A DNA stretch of 64,000 nucleotides from Aurantiochytrium sp. KH105 (taxonomy: Eukaryota > Sar > Bigyra > Thraustochytrida > Thraustochytriidae), in contig BGKB01000168.1 of assembly GCA_003116975.1 (NCBI GenBank), positions 62,001-126,000 of the forward strand, read 5' to 3'. Under the pieces are notes generated by a model that saw nothing but the letters and a program-made list of their open reading frames with translations, did not search any database and had not been told where the DNA came from. The position numbers were made by a program, and so were the translations under genes. Each line of letters begins with the position of its first letter. The first letter of the stretch is position 1. This document shows positions 20,024-28,954 of this stretch, piece after piece.

Positions 20024-20620
20024 ATGAAGCACAAAATAGTCTACAGGCGAACAAATCACGTCATATCGATTCGTATAAGAGGAAGAAGAAGTTTGCGCGA
20101 ACTGTTTGCATCACTTCAAGCCGGTAAATATAGTCCAAAAAAGTTTAGTGCAATCACGTTGAAAGTCACAAACCCAAGTACAACAATAATACTCTTTAGT
20201 ACGGGGACAGCGACTGTAATGGGTGTTACGAGCTACTACGGTGCCCTGTATGTGCTGCATTTTTTAAAACGTAAGTTAGGGCTGGAATACGTTCATATTA
20301 TGTTGACCAACATCGTTGGTAACTTTACGGTTCACAATTTCTTTCATGTCGACATCGAAGGATTTAGAGATAGAAATCGACAACATTGTTCATACAATCC
20401 AAATGTATTTCCGAGCTGCTCTTACAAGCTTCAGGGGAAAAACATAAAAGTTAATTTATTCTCGAGTGGTAAGAACATAATTGCCGGTCCTAAAAATGAT
20501 AGCGATTTGAAAACGAGCATCGAGTTTATCTGTAGCGAATACGCAAAATCATTCAAAGCTCGAGCATCTGGGCATGACGAGGTGTCCGAACCTTTTCACC
20601 CGATGCAGGGTTCTTCTTAG
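20024..20620 (+). CDS. TATA-box-binding protein (TBP) homologue
   Basis: This is 198 aa with the two-fold saddle repeat of TBP. Repeat 1 has GKYSPKKFSAITLKV, then a TTIILFSTGTATVMG strand pair. Repeat 2 has LTNIVGNFTV, YNPNVFPSCSY and NLFSSGKNIIAG. These match the classical elements NPKRF.A...R, NIVG, Y.PE.FPGL.Y and FVSGKIV.TGA. In eukaryotes and archaea TBP binds the TATA element and recruits TFIIB. A TFIIB homologue is encoded 5 kb away, and TATA-like boxes precede several genes. Sequence is divergent, as expected for a viral version, and the protein may prefer viral promoters. Its 3' end overlaps the convergent ESCRT-III gene by 68 bases. Confidence 0.88.
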   Translation: MKHKIVYRRTNHVISIRIRGRRSLRELFASLQAGKYSPKKFSAITLKVTNPSTTIILFSTGTATVMGVTSYYGALYVLHFLKRKLGLEYVHIMLTNIVGNFTVHNFFHVDIEGFRDRNRQHCSYNPNVFPSCSYKLQGKNIKVNLFSSGKNIIAGPKNDSDLKTSIEFICSEYAKSFKARASGHDEVSEPFHPMQGSS

Positions 20621-21293
20621 ACACCTTTTCCGATGTGACGGAAGTAGACTTCAACGGAGCGGTTTGCTTCTTGGGTTTCTCATGTTCGGACCATTCTGCT
20701 TCCTCATCCGAGGCAAGGAGCTCCTTTAGCTCCTGTTCAATTTCATCATCATCCGCAAGATCATTTGCAAGCACATTCACACGTAAAGAATCATTGATGA
20801 GGTTGTTAATCTCCTGTGCGTCATTGTTTGCTTCGTCAATGTCTTCAAAATCTTCTTGTAGACCATCAATGTCAATATTCTCAATGGTCGATATTTTCTT
20901 TTTGAGATCAGAAATACTTTTAGCCATTTCAGCAGTTGCAATCGAATTTTCCATGTTCATTTTGATTCGAACACACATGTTGACTTGATTCTCAAGAGAC
21001 CTTTTTTGTTTCAATATCATACGTAGCTTCATTTTGCTGTTGTTCTCGAGTGATTTTGAAGAAATTCCCTTGACAGTAGATCCCATTTGCAACGATTTGA
21101 TTGTTTGCATGCACTCGCTTTGAACATTATCGAGGTCGGCAATCTTTGACATGAGACCCTCAATATGTAGGTCCAGTTTTTGCACTTCATCTTGTACGAC
21201 GATGTCCCTGTTCGGAAATAAAGTTCCCATAAGCATGGTGCACAAGGACGTCTTTTCTCGATGTAAAGAAGTATTCTCTTCTGAATCCTCCAT
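20553..21293 (-). CDS. ESCRT-III protein, Snf7/CHMP4-like
   Basis: This is 246 aa with the ESCRT-III plan. Basic helices lie at about 30-130, with the Lys/Arg-rich KMKLRMILKQKRSLENQ element. An ENSIATAEMAKSI helix follows, like the CHMP4 TxEALKxMxxAxK.. helix. Then come an acidic DIDGLQEDFEDIDEANND region, like CHMP4 VDELMQDI.E, and a DEIEQELKEL helix, like CHMP4 DELEAELEEL. A disordered basic tail ends it. Snf7/CHMP4 proteins polymerise on membranes to drive budding and scission away from the cytosol. A second ESCRT-III homologue (CHMP1-like) sits at 35492. Use in virion budding, envelopment or nuclear envelope remodelling is inferred. Confidence 0.8.
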   Translation of the reverse strand: MEDSEENTSLHREKTSLCTMLMGTLFPNRDIVVQDEVQKLDLHIEGLMSKIADLDNVQSECMQTIKSLQMGSTVKGISSKSLENNSKMKLRMILKQKRSLENQVNMCVRIKMNMENSIATAEMAKSISDLKKKISTIENIDIDGLQEDFEDIDEANNDAQEINNLINDSLRVNVLANDLADDDEIEQELKELLASDEEAEWSEHEKPKKQTAPLKSTSVTSEKVSKKNPASGEKVRTPRHAQMLEL

Positions 21294-21308
21294 TGGACCG
21301 AATTGACA

Positions 21309-22469
21309 CTATGCCTTGGCTTGCCTAGTACCGAGTGAAGTATTCATATACATTGAACTAATCGTAATTTGTTCGATTTCATGACAAAGCCGTTTCCACA
21401 CGTTCTCCTCCGTCGCACTGCTATGCAAAGGATCAGTCGTCCTTTCTTGCACTGTGGTAAACGTGTAGTCGACTTTTGAAATGTCCCAGACCAAGAGACC
21501 ATCTTTGCTGGAGAGACATGATAATATATAATCGACGATAAGATTGCGAATCACCCCGATATTGGTTGGCACATCATCAAGAAGATCCCACGACACTCTT
21601 CTTGAAAACATTTTACTTTCCCGTTTCAAGAGCTTCATTTTTCCAATGTCAATAGATATTTTCATTAGGTACTCAGATTTATCAAAAAAATGCTGCATGA
21701 AGTTGTCCCAAAAGTAAATAAGTGTCATGAGAAGTGCGTACCTGTCGTTGCTTTCATGAGACAACTGACTTACTTTTCGAATCCGCATTGGAATGATAAA
21801 TGGAACGGTTCCAAGTTTGTATTTTTGCTGGGAAGAAGCAACTTCATAGGAATGGCCAAAATCAATGAGTTTCCACCTTGTTCCATTATAGACTATATTT
21901 TCTGGTTTAATATCGTTGTGTATAATACCAACACCATGTATGGAATTTAACGTTTGTGGCAACGACTTAATTGCTCTAAGAAATGCATGTGCGTCAACTC
22001 TTTCAACACGGTTCAAAACATTATAAAAATCCATTCCTTCATTGCTCAGAAAGCAAATGCGAACGCGATTGCTCACATTTTCGTAATAACCGAGGAAGTT
22101 CACAACACCTTCATTGTTTTTTAGTTTCTGAAGAAATTGTATTTCTTGATTAATATTTTCCACAGCGAATTTATTATCATGCACGCATTTCAAAACAAGA
22201 TTTTCACCAAGCGAGAAAACCATATTTCCGTTCGTCATCGCGATTGGCTTGATCAGATTAGCTCTCTTTTCGGTTTCCGGGAGATGCGACCTAATTTCTT
22301 TTCGAATCAACTTGTCGCTGTTTATTTTTTCAACGAGAACTCTGTACTTTAGTCTATATGAAGATACGAGTGAAGCAGGTAAATAAACCTTGAAAAGTGT
22401 ATCATCAAGGGCACTTTCATCTTCTTTATGTTTTTTCCAAAAGCAAAAGTATAAGTTGCAAGAAAACAT
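21309..22469 (-). CDS. Serine/threonine protein kinase
   Basis: This is 386 aa from the ATG at 22469. The kinase core is visible: a nucleotide-binding Lys in LVLKCV, the catalytic loop HNDIKPENIVYN (His184, Asp186) and DFG (from 203), followed by GTVPFI like an activation-segment end. The N-terminal 80 residues are variable. The Lys in the catalytic loop indicates Ser/Thr specificity. Targets are unknown; the acidic Ser-rich proteins of the virus are candidates by composition only. Confidence 0.85.
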   Translation of the reverse strand: MFSCNLYFCFWKKHKEDESALDDTLFKVYLPASLVSSYRLKYRVLVEKINSDKLIRKEIRSHLPETEKRANLIKPIAMTNGNMVFSLGENLVLKCVHDNKFAVENINQEIQFLQKLKNNEGVVNFLGYYENVSNRVRICFLSNEGMDFYNVLNRVERVDAHAFLRAIKSLPQTLNSIHGVGIIHNDIKPENIVYNGTRWKLIDFGHSYEVASSQQKYKLGTVPFIIPMRIRKVSQLSHESNDRYALLMTLIYFWDNFMQHFFDKSEYLMKISIDIGKMKLLKRESKMFSRRVSWDLLDDVPTNIGVIRNLIVDYILSCLSSKDGLLVWDISKVDYTFTTVQERTTDPLHSSATEENVWKRLCHEIEQITISSMYMNTSLGTRQAKA

Positions 22470-22524
22470 AATAAAGTATTGAAACAATTAACCAATTGAT
22501 TGGTATTCGTTCAAATAAGTAAAT

Positions 22525-23145
22525 ATGAATATGAAAACTGTTGTCAGTATTGACATTGGATACAAGAATCTCGCAATTGTTTCGACATGTGTTTCTGAAT
22601 TTAAAATAGAAAATACATTTCTATGCGATAAAATAAATCTTGGGCGCTTTCGTTGCAGAGGAAAGAATGCATGTGAATTTGGGTACAAAAAAAGCGACAG
22701 AAACTTAGCACATCACATACAACATTTCGTCAAGGAGTATAAAGAAGTGTTTAATCAAGCAGATATAGTGTTACTAGAGCAACAACCACTTCAAGGATTG
22801 AAATGTGTCGAACAATGTCTTTACCAAGCGTTGCACTCAATTTTGCTACCGAAAGGGAGAACGAGAGTTATTTTTATCTCTCCCGTCAGCGTCAAAGCTT
22901 ACTTTAAAATGTCGGATGATTACGAGAGACGAAAGGTGGAAAGTGAAAGAATTGCACATCCATACCTTAGCAAATGTGAAGCATTTGTATCCCAGGAGAG
23001 AAAACACGACATGGCAGACGCATTAATTTTCATTCTCTTCTTCATCAATTCAAGCCGGTCAAAACTGCTCTTTGGTAAGAAGAAATCAATCTTGATGACT
23101 CGAAAATTTGAAGAATTTGCTTATTGCGAATCATTTGATAAGTAA
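22525..23145 (+). CDS. Holliday junction resolvase, poxvirus A22/RuvC-like
   Basis: This is 206 aa. It starts with the RNase H-fold strand VVSIDIGYKNLA (Asp10). A hydrophobic strand ending in an acidic residue follows (IVLLEQQPLQG, Glu85), and the C-terminal helix carries KHDMADALIFIL (Asp162, Asp165). This is the acidic set of A22-type and mitochondrial Cce1-type resolvases. It cleaves four-way DNA junctions so that branched replication products can be packaged by the terminase. It overlaps the convergent membrane gene by 25 bases. Confidence 0.88.
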   Translation: MNMKTVVSIDIGYKNLAIVSTCVSEFKIENTFLCDKINLGRFRCRGKNACEFGYKKSDRNLAHHIQHFVKEYKEVFNQADIVLLEQQPLQGLKCVEQCLYQALHSILLPKGRTRVIFISPVSVKAYFKMSDDYERRKVESERIAHPYLSKCEAFVSQERKHDMADALIFILFFINSSRSKLLFGKKKSILMTRKFEEFAYCESFDK

Positions 23146-24272
23146 CTCGTTGAACTTGGTAGTCGTCTGGGATAGTACTCACCGGCTGGCAAATCTCGAG
23201 GATATTTCTCATCCAAGGAAACAATTATCAGTTTACGTTTACGCAAACAACATCTGTAAATAACACCACTCAGCAAGTGCGCCAAGAGAGTTCCTGTCAT
23301 GCTGCCCAGAGCCACAGTGTGAAAGTCGAACACAATTGGCATCACCGACATTGATACATTGATAACCAAATAAACAAAGAAAGGAATGACAATAGTTGGA
23401 AAGGCTTGTTGCTTATCATCAGTAATGATTGTGTTTATCATCAGCGAAATACAGAATGAAAAGCTGTAAAGCATCGAGAAATAAAATACCAACCAGTAAC
23501 AAGCTGCGATAAGTACAATGATTGGTAATTTGAAAATAAGAACGCGTTTCGATTTATTCGAATCATCATCGAAATCGTCTTCATAAATGATTGCAAAAAG
23601 CAGTGGGATCAGCGAGAGAGCGAAAGAAATAGTGGATGCAAATTTAATGGTTTTCGAGAAGGTCCAGCTTTGTAAATTATCCCCGACGCCCATCGTGCAG
23701 TGAATGACCGTATCATCTTTGTCTTGTATAATTACAGTTGCACTGAAGTCTGAATTGCAAGAAACATTACGCACAACCATCGAATCATTGAAATAGTTTT
23801 GGTTCTCCGAAACGTAATAATCTGGGGCTAAATTAACGCCATGGAAGAATTGGTCAGCATACATGCGTCGAATGAAGCTATCGTCTGCAATACTGGTATG
23901 GATCATCCCAACAGAAACAACCCCATTCATATTACAAGTTGTTGGGTCAACTTGAGAAGACATTGAAATTCCTGCGAACTGTTTGGACCACGTCAACCCA
24001 GTACAGGAAAGCATGTTTTCCTTTTCTTTCATCACAAAACAATACAACGTTTCACAAAAAAACAATGAACGAATATTTTCATGAAACGTTTCCACATTGT
24101 TTATCTTGTCTTGACAGTAAATGGTACTTCCTTCATCATTTTTGCTGCAGAGAGCAATACGGCTGTCAAGGATCTTGTTTTCTTGCGCATGAAACTCAGT
24201 CAACGCATTCGTGCAAACGAAGAACAAAAATGGAATACAACAAACCCCAAACCCTCGGATCTGCGAAGCCAT
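23121..24272 (-). CDS. Membrane glycoprotein candidate with four C-terminal helices
   Basis: This is 383 aa. A signal peptide (1-24) is followed by an ectodomain of about 180 residues with eight or more cysteines and several N-x-S/T sites. Four hydrophobic helices (about 208-350) and a basic tail follow. The plan (secreted domain plus helices) suits an envelope glycoprotein or receptor-like protein. No family recognised. Confidence 0.65.
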   Translation of the reverse strand: MASQIRGFGVCCIPFLFFVCTNALTEFHAQENKILDSRIALCSKNDEGSTIYCQDKINNVETFHENIRSLFFCETLYCFVMKEKENMLSCTGLTWSKQFAGISMSSQVDPTTCNMNGVVSVGMIHTSIADDSFIRRMYADQFFHGVNLAPDYYVSENQNYFNDSMVVRNVSCNSDFSATVIIQDKDDTVIHCTMGVGDNLQSWTFSKTIKFASTISFALSLIPLLFAIIYEDDFDDDSNKSKRVLIFKLPIIVLIAACYWLVFYFSMLYSFSFCISLMINTIITDDKQQAFPTIVIPFFVYLVINVSMSVMPIVFDFHTVALGSMTGTLLAHLLSGVIYRCCLRKRKLIIVSLDEKYPRDLPAGEYYPRRLPSSTSYLSNDSQ

Positions 24273-24329
24273 ACTTGCGGTGTGCTATCACTTCATCTAG
24301 GCAACGGGATTGAAAAACATCATATATTC

Positions 24330-25319
24330 ATGATGATCGAAATTTTCTTCGACCTTGAAACGACAGGTTTCAGCCCACTGCCCCTGTTGTCACCATTTCA
24401 CCGTATTGTACAAATTTGTGCGAAGCGGGGAGATACGAACGCTGTTTTTAACTCGTTTGTAAATCCAGAGATGAACATACCCGACCCAAGTACTAAAATT
24501 CACAATATTTCCAATGCACACGTAAAAAACGCACCGAAGCTCACCGAAGCACTTCGTTCTATGTTTGAAACGCTTGGTGTGGATAGGGACGGTGACGCGG
24601 AAAACGGTATCATTTTCATTGCACACAATTGTTTTCACTTTGATAGGGTGATTCTATTGAAAGAATGTCTCCGGAATGGGATTACATTTCCCAAATCAAT
24701 CGAATTCGGTGACACACTTCCCGCCCTCAAAAGAAGAATTAACAACGCGACAAATAATTTCCAGCTTGAAAATATTCACAAATTGCTCTTCGGATGTGGT
24801 ATTGAAAATGCACACCGGGCAGACGCAGACGTCAGTGCAATGATGTCAATATACAAGAGACTGAAACTCACCCGAGATGATGTGCTGCTGGATGACAAGC
24901 TCAACTCCAACTTTCTCTCCGACATTAAGTTCATCGGTCCGGCCCGTATCATGAAAATTTATGAAACAATTGGATGTGCTACGAAAAAGGAACTTCAAGC
25001 ATGCATAGATTTGACTCGTAAGCAGGTACACCACATCAGTTCCGAAAATGTAGAATTTGAATTAAACAACTGGTTTGTTCATTTTCTCGGGATCAAGAAT
25101 AGGAACATTAGAATGCTTGTTCTGTCGCAGATGCTAGAGTGTCCAATGTGGGACACGGAAACATTGAATAAAATAATACCTCTTCGCACAGAGTTGCGCG
25201 GGTGCATCGATGAAGTTGATTACTTTATCTCAGTTAAATACGCGGGTCTTCCGAACAAGAATCCAGCAGCCTTTTTTATTGGCAATGCAAAGGTATTCTA
25301 CAATGAGAAAACGTTTTAA
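24330..25319 (+). CDS. DEDDh 3'-5' exonuclease (DnaQ/TREX-like)
   Basis: This is 329 aa from the tandem ATGs at 24330/24333; upstream of them the open frame only mirrors the opposite gene. Motif I is FFDLETTGFS (D8, E10), motif II is IAHNCFHFD and motif III is HRADADV with the DEDDh histidine. Residues 1-185 are the exonuclease domain. The remaining 140 residues are a separate C-terminal region of unknown fold. In viruses such enzymes degrade DNA or RNA ends. Unlike the 17079 gene, all motifs here are classical. Confidence 0.87.
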   Translation: MMIEIFFDLETTGFSPLPLLSPFHRIVQICAKRGDTNAVFNSFVNPEMNIPDPSTKIHNISNAHVKNAPKLTEALRSMFETLGVDRDGDAENGIIFIAHNCFHFDRVILLKECLRNGITFPKSIEFGDTLPALKRRINNATNNFQLENIHKLLFGCGIENAHRADADVSAMMSIYKRLKLTRDDVLLDDKLNSNFLSDIKFIGPARIMKIYETIGCATKKELQACIDLTRKQVHHISSENVEFELNNWFVHFLGIKNRNIRMLVLSQMLECPMWDTETLNKIIPLRTELRGCIDEVDYFISVKYAGLPNKNPAAFFIGNAKVFYNEKTF

Positions 25320-25332
25320 TTCTTTATCTATT

Positions 25333-26292
25333 TCAAAAAAGGCCTTTGATTGTTGATTTCTTCCTTCCTTCGATATAGTTTGTAAGGCTTACGACAGAGG
25401 TATTTGTTGCGTATGCAATTTCACGAAGACGATGCCTATCATTCTTTAAATAGACGAAAACAGTAAGAGCCAGGACCGTGAATGGTCCCAATGACCCATT
25501 TTTCTTGGAGTTGAAAATAAAGTTGGCTCTGATTTCTTTCTCCTGTGCAAAGCTTAGAGATAGCATTGTCCGAATGTGAGGAATATTTTTCTCTACGACC
25601 GATTTCTGTGAGATACCAATTGTTTTACAAACCTTGGCAATTCCTTTGCCCAGTTTCGTTACATTGGTTTGTTGCTCCACATCCTTGAGGTTGACAGGGT
25701 AATTAACACTATTCATGGAAACGACAATCACCGCCACAATGATTAGATCAATATTCTTTTCCTTGTAGAGCACTGGATATTTCCTAAGGATAACAAGCGC
25801 ACGATTGGTAATTTTCTCCGAGCAACCCAGAAGATCAATATACTCTGACAACCGCTTTTCCACTTGCTGTCTTTTTGTGTCTGAACGAAAGAACTTGTTC
25901 AGATTCTTGTCCAACGAAGGCAAATTTGAAGCAACATTTAATTTCTCGGCTGCACCTGGGTAATTATGAGGAAGCGAAGAAGTTTGTCTTGTTCCATATA
26001 GATGAGAACTATTGATTGCATGGGATTCACTACTCGTAAAATAGTCTTGGAGAGTTGTACGAGCCGAAGAGCACCCGTGAGGTGTACTGTATCCCATGGA
26101 GTGAAGGAATTGGCTTTTATAATTATTGTCGTTCCATTTAGTATTTAATTTATGAGGTTTAAAGGAAAAGTCTCGCACGACACACCCACAATATGTACAA
26201 ATCGTATCGTCTGATCTGGTGTCATGAACAAATTGATTTTCCGCCATTAGACAATTTTCGCAAGTCAACGAGAACAATCTGTGGTTCGTCAT
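25333..26292 (-). CDS. Transcription initiation factor TFIIB-like
   Basis: This is 319 aa from the ATG at 26292. An N-terminal zinc ribbon (CENC at 11-14, CTYC at 32-35, followed by GCVVRDF) is the TFIIB signature. A flexible linker (about 50-110) could hold the B-reader. Two cyclin-like repeats follow (about 110-200 and 205-310). The first has KRLSEYIDLLGCSEKITNRAL and the second has RANFIFNSKK...FTVLALTVFVYLK. TFIIB bridges TBP-bound DNA and RNA polymerase. With the TBP at 20024 and the TFIIS ribbon at 45332, it suggests virus-controlled initiation. Confidence 0.85.
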   Translation of the reverse strand: MTNHRLFSLTCENCLMAENQFVHDTRSDDTICTYCGCVVRDFSFKPHKLNTKWNDNNYKSQFLHSMGYSTPHGCSSARTTLQDYFTSSESHAINSSHLYGTRQTSSLPHNYPGAAEKLNVASNLPSLDKNLNKFFRSDTKRQQVEKRLSEYIDLLGCSEKITNRALVILRKYPVLYKEKNIDLIIVAVIVVSMNSVNYPVNLKDVEQQTNVTKLGKGIAKVCKTIGISQKSVVEKNIPHIRTMLSLSFAQEKEIRANFIFNSKKNGSLGPFTVLALTVFVYLKNDRHRLREIAYATNTSVVSLTNYIEGRKKSTIKGLF

Positions 26293-26332
26293 CTTCGAAC
26301 ACCTAAGAATTGTAAAGAAGAAAGGTATGTGA

Positions 26333-26914
26333 TTAGTTAGCGGTCTGCTGAGTCTGAGATACTTCCGAAAGAACAAACATACCAAAAAGGTCGCAAATGA
26401 TCCCCCAAACCATATAATTCAAACGAACCATGTTCCGAGACATCGTTTGTGCAACAAGAGCGATTCCGACATCCTTCGACACCCTGTCTTTAAACACAAT
26501 GTATTTTGCTTGGGATGTCTGGTGCTTGAGGACTCTCGAGTACTCTTTTCTGCGAAGCAATATTATTCTCAACATTGGCCCAAGGCTAAATATATTTCGA
26601 CAATAATAGCATTTCAATTTTATGTCGTCGATATTTAGACCCGAAGCAAATACTCGAGATGAATCGAAAAGACACTCGTGACAAACGTTAAATCTACAAC
26701 ACGATTTCGGGCAATTGATTGTCAAAGAACATTTCTTGAAGCAAACAATACATTCGCGACTTTTCTTGGCTTCTTTTCTCGACCTCGAGACGTCCACGTC
26801 GGTTTGGTCATCAGCTTTCTTTCTTTTATTGGACGTTCGTGTCGCCGACGGAGTTGCGACGATTTCTGCACCTGAAGTCACGCTGCTGTTGTTATTCAAC
26901 GAGGTGGACTCCAT
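26333..26914 (-). CDS. RING-like zinc finger protein
   Basis: This is 193 aa. A basic nuclear-type stretch (TSNKRKKADD, KEAKKSRE) precedes a RING-like Cys/His pattern: CIVC, CPKSCC, CHEC and CYYC spaced as in cross-brace zinc fingers. A helical tail follows. E3 ubiquitin ligase activity is possible, as in many large DNA viruses, but the spacing is irregular. It lies directly upstream of TFIIB on the same strand with 40 bases between the genes. Confidence 0.6.
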   Translation of the reverse strand: MESTSLNNNSSVTSGAEIVATPSATRTSNKRKKADDQTDVDVSRSRKEAKKSRECIVCFKKCSLTINCPKSCCRFNVCHECLFDSSRVFASGLNIDDIKLKCYYCRNIFSLGPMLRIILLRRKEYSRVLKHQTSQAKYIVFKDRVSKDVGIALVAQTMSRNMVRLNYMVWGIICDLFGMFVLSEVSQTQQTAN

Positions 26915-27111
26915 ATTATTCCAGACACAACAAAGTTCTCTATTGGAGTTTCCGTTCTACTGGCAAAAAAAATGTAGTTTTGAAGCCACTTCGAAATCTC
27001 CACGGTATACATATTCCTGTGTACGGTCTTCATATAGTCAATATCTAAAAAGAATGTATCAGCCCACAGCATGTTCTCACGAATTTGAACATTGTTTTCT
27101 TCACGCTTCAT
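26896..27111 (-). CDS. Small hypothetical protein, 71 aa
   Basis: An ATG at 27111 starts a 71-codon frame whose end overlaps the start of the RING-like gene by 19 bases, a spacing common between real genes here. The product has no membrane helix and no motif. Support is by position and codon look only. Confidence 0.35.
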   Translation of the reverse strand: MKREENNVQIRENMLWADTFFLDIDYMKTVHRNMYTVEISKWLQNYIFFASRTETPIENFVVSGIIWSPPR

Positions 27112-27294
27112 AGCGTCCTGATGATTGATATTCAATATATTAGTCTTGCAGTAGAAACAAAAGCAAAACCAAAACACCACCACCTAGATTTAGATTTTTG
27201 GCCGTAGTAGGACTTACCTCTTCTGCAAGCCAAAAGAATATAATATAATTTGTTTTCACCGGTATTGTGAAATATATTTTCGTTCAATTTGTAA

Positions 27295-27975
27295 ATGGAA
27301 AACCTTCGTTCGCACCGAAACAAGAAACGCAAAGTTGAAGATATTAATGATGCGGAAGTAGATGTCGATAATGAACAAATTGATAGCAGGGATTCAGACG
27401 AGGATGACAAGCTAGGAGACTGTGTGCATTGTGGACGGACAAACGTGACCGTTGAAAATAAAATTTGCGAAGAATGCACGACACCAATTCATTGCACGAA
27501 TTGCAAGAAAGATACATTTGCATTTATAGATGCGGACGACACACAGAGATGCGAAGATTGTGGCCACGCACTCGAATTCACCAAAGACGGGTTTGTAAAA
27601 GATGATTTTGTGCAAGGGGACGACGATGATGTCGAGTATGAAGAAAAAACAGAAGCTGAAATCGCACTGGAAAAATTCGAAGAAAGGTCCCTTGTTTTCG
27701 GAAGCGAAGAATCTGAGTCGGACTCTGAAAGTGCTGATTCAACCCTAAGTGGCGTGGTGAGCGACGAGGAGGACGCAGAGAGTGGCGAGGACAGTGAAGA
27801 TGAGGAACAGAGCACAAAAGAGGATGGTGATGAAGATGATTTCGAGAGCTTTTCGTCGCAGAGTGAGAAAAGTGAAACGGAACAAGTTGATGATGATGAA
27901 GAATTCGATGCAGAAATGATTGAGGAAGACTGCACAGATTTGGATATCAATGGCATCAAGTTTCAAACTAATTAA
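27295..27975 (+). CDS. Acidic double zinc-ribbon protein
   Basis: This is 226 aa. A short basic N-terminus (RNKKRK) is followed by four CxxC knuckles (CVHC, CEEC, CTNC, CEDC) between residues 43 and 93, forming one or two zinc ribbons. Residues 110-226 are highly acidic (Asp/Glu/Ser). Zinc ribbon plus acidic tail is typical of transcription-associated proteins. Its closeness to TFIIB supports that guess without proving it. Confidence 0.6.
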   Translation: MENLRSHRNKKRKVEDINDAEVDVDNEQIDSRDSDEDDKLGDCVHCGRTNVTVENKICEECTTPIHCTNCKKDTFAFIDADDTQRCEDCGHALEFTKDGFVKDDFVQGDDDDVEYEEKTEAEIALEKFEERSLVFGSEESESDSESADSTLSGVVSDEEDAESGEDSEDEEQSTKEDGDEDDFESFSSQSEKSETEQVDDDEEFDAEMIEEDCTDLDINGIKFQTN

Positions 27976-28005
27976 TTAATTAAATGAATACTTAATCGAT
28001 TAAAA

Positions 28006-28869
28006 CTAAATGTAACGAATTGTTCTCATCTTCGCAGATACGATGTAAATGATAAGCATAACTATCTTCATCACATTCCCGTTGACGAGCAGTATAGTAT
28101 ACTCTCTGGAGAAGGGCCCATAACCAACATCATTTGCAACCAACTCACAGAAACTGACTTCTTCTTCGATACGTGTATAACGATGAAACCTACTATAAAA
28201 TGCTCGAATGTAGAAAAACCACTGAAGAAACAAGAAAAGCAAGAAGAAAAAAAGCATTACGGGGAGTTGAATGGAAACGTAGTCATCATTCACTCCATTC
28301 ACATAAGTGCTTGTTGAATAGATCATAATCGAAGTCATAACAAGCACACAATAAAATCCAGTGGAAAGAATACCAAACGAGGAGCTAGGGCTCAGGCTAT
28401 CGACATTAAACAAGTGAAAAAATCGGGTAAAATCTGCAATCAGTGATGTGTTGATGAGTAGAAACAGAATCTTCACCTCCTGGATCCCAGTAAGTACACT
28501 TATCACAATAAGCCACGCTAAATTTGTGAGCATGTAGTCGGCTACAACACATACATGCCAAGCCCGGAACCAATTCGTTTGATAAAATACAACATTTGAC
28601 AGAGAAATTACGAAAAGTATTGCGTACGACACCAAAAGAACAGTTCTGCTTGACAAAACGTTGTATTCTTTTAGACGCAGTGACGAGATGCACGTGAAAT
28701 CGTCATCGTCGTTGTCAACCGTACAGTCAAGATAAGCTGCGGAATTGAACAAGGACACGTTGTACTTTTCAGTAACTAAAGCACTGATTAGGACGATACT
28801 CAAGATATTTACGACCAAACAAAATACTCGTGATGTGGTTCCAACACAGGAAAATCGAGGTATTTTCAT
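28006..28869 (-). CDS. Heliorhodopsin-like seven-helix membrane protein
   Basis: This is 287 aa with seven hydrophobic helices and a 40-residue loop between helices 1 and 2, the spacing of heliorhodopsins. The third helix (VADYMLTNLAWLIVISVLTG) aligns without gaps to the family pattern VEYSxSSSxMIxLIAMLTG, keeping an acidic residue at the counter-ion place. Helix 4 has LLINTSLI, like the family GVNASM, and helix 6 ends in LQW, like LQY. Helix 7 contains one lysine (near residue 270) that could bind retinal. Heliorhodopsins have been reported in mirusviruses. Function in infection is unknown. Confidence 0.5.
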   Translation of the reverse strand: MKIPRFSCVGTTSRVFCLVVNILSIVLISALVTEKYNVSLFNSAAYLDCTVDNDDDDFTCISSLRLKEYNVLSSRTVLLVSYAILFVISLSNVVFYQTNWFRAWHVCVVADYMLTNLAWLIVISVLTGIQEVKILFLLINTSLIADFTRFFHLFNVDSLSPSSSFGILSTGFYCVLVMTSIMIYSTSTYVNGVNDDYVSIQLPVMLFFFLLFLFLQWFFYIRAFYSRFHRYTRIEEEVSFCELVANDVGYGPFSREYTILLVNGNVMKIVMLIIYIVSAKMRTIRYI

Positions 28870-28954
28870 CGTGCTATTTGTTCATTGTCTATAACAACTT
28901 CGAATACAAGTATATATGTGTTATTTTGCTTCCTTCAATAGAAACAGAAAGACC

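Noticed and set aside
24081-24329. N-terminal extension of the DEDDh exonuclease
   Set aside because: It overlaps the signal peptide and ectodomain of the opposite gene and adds no exonuclease sequence; the start at 24330 sits just before motif I.
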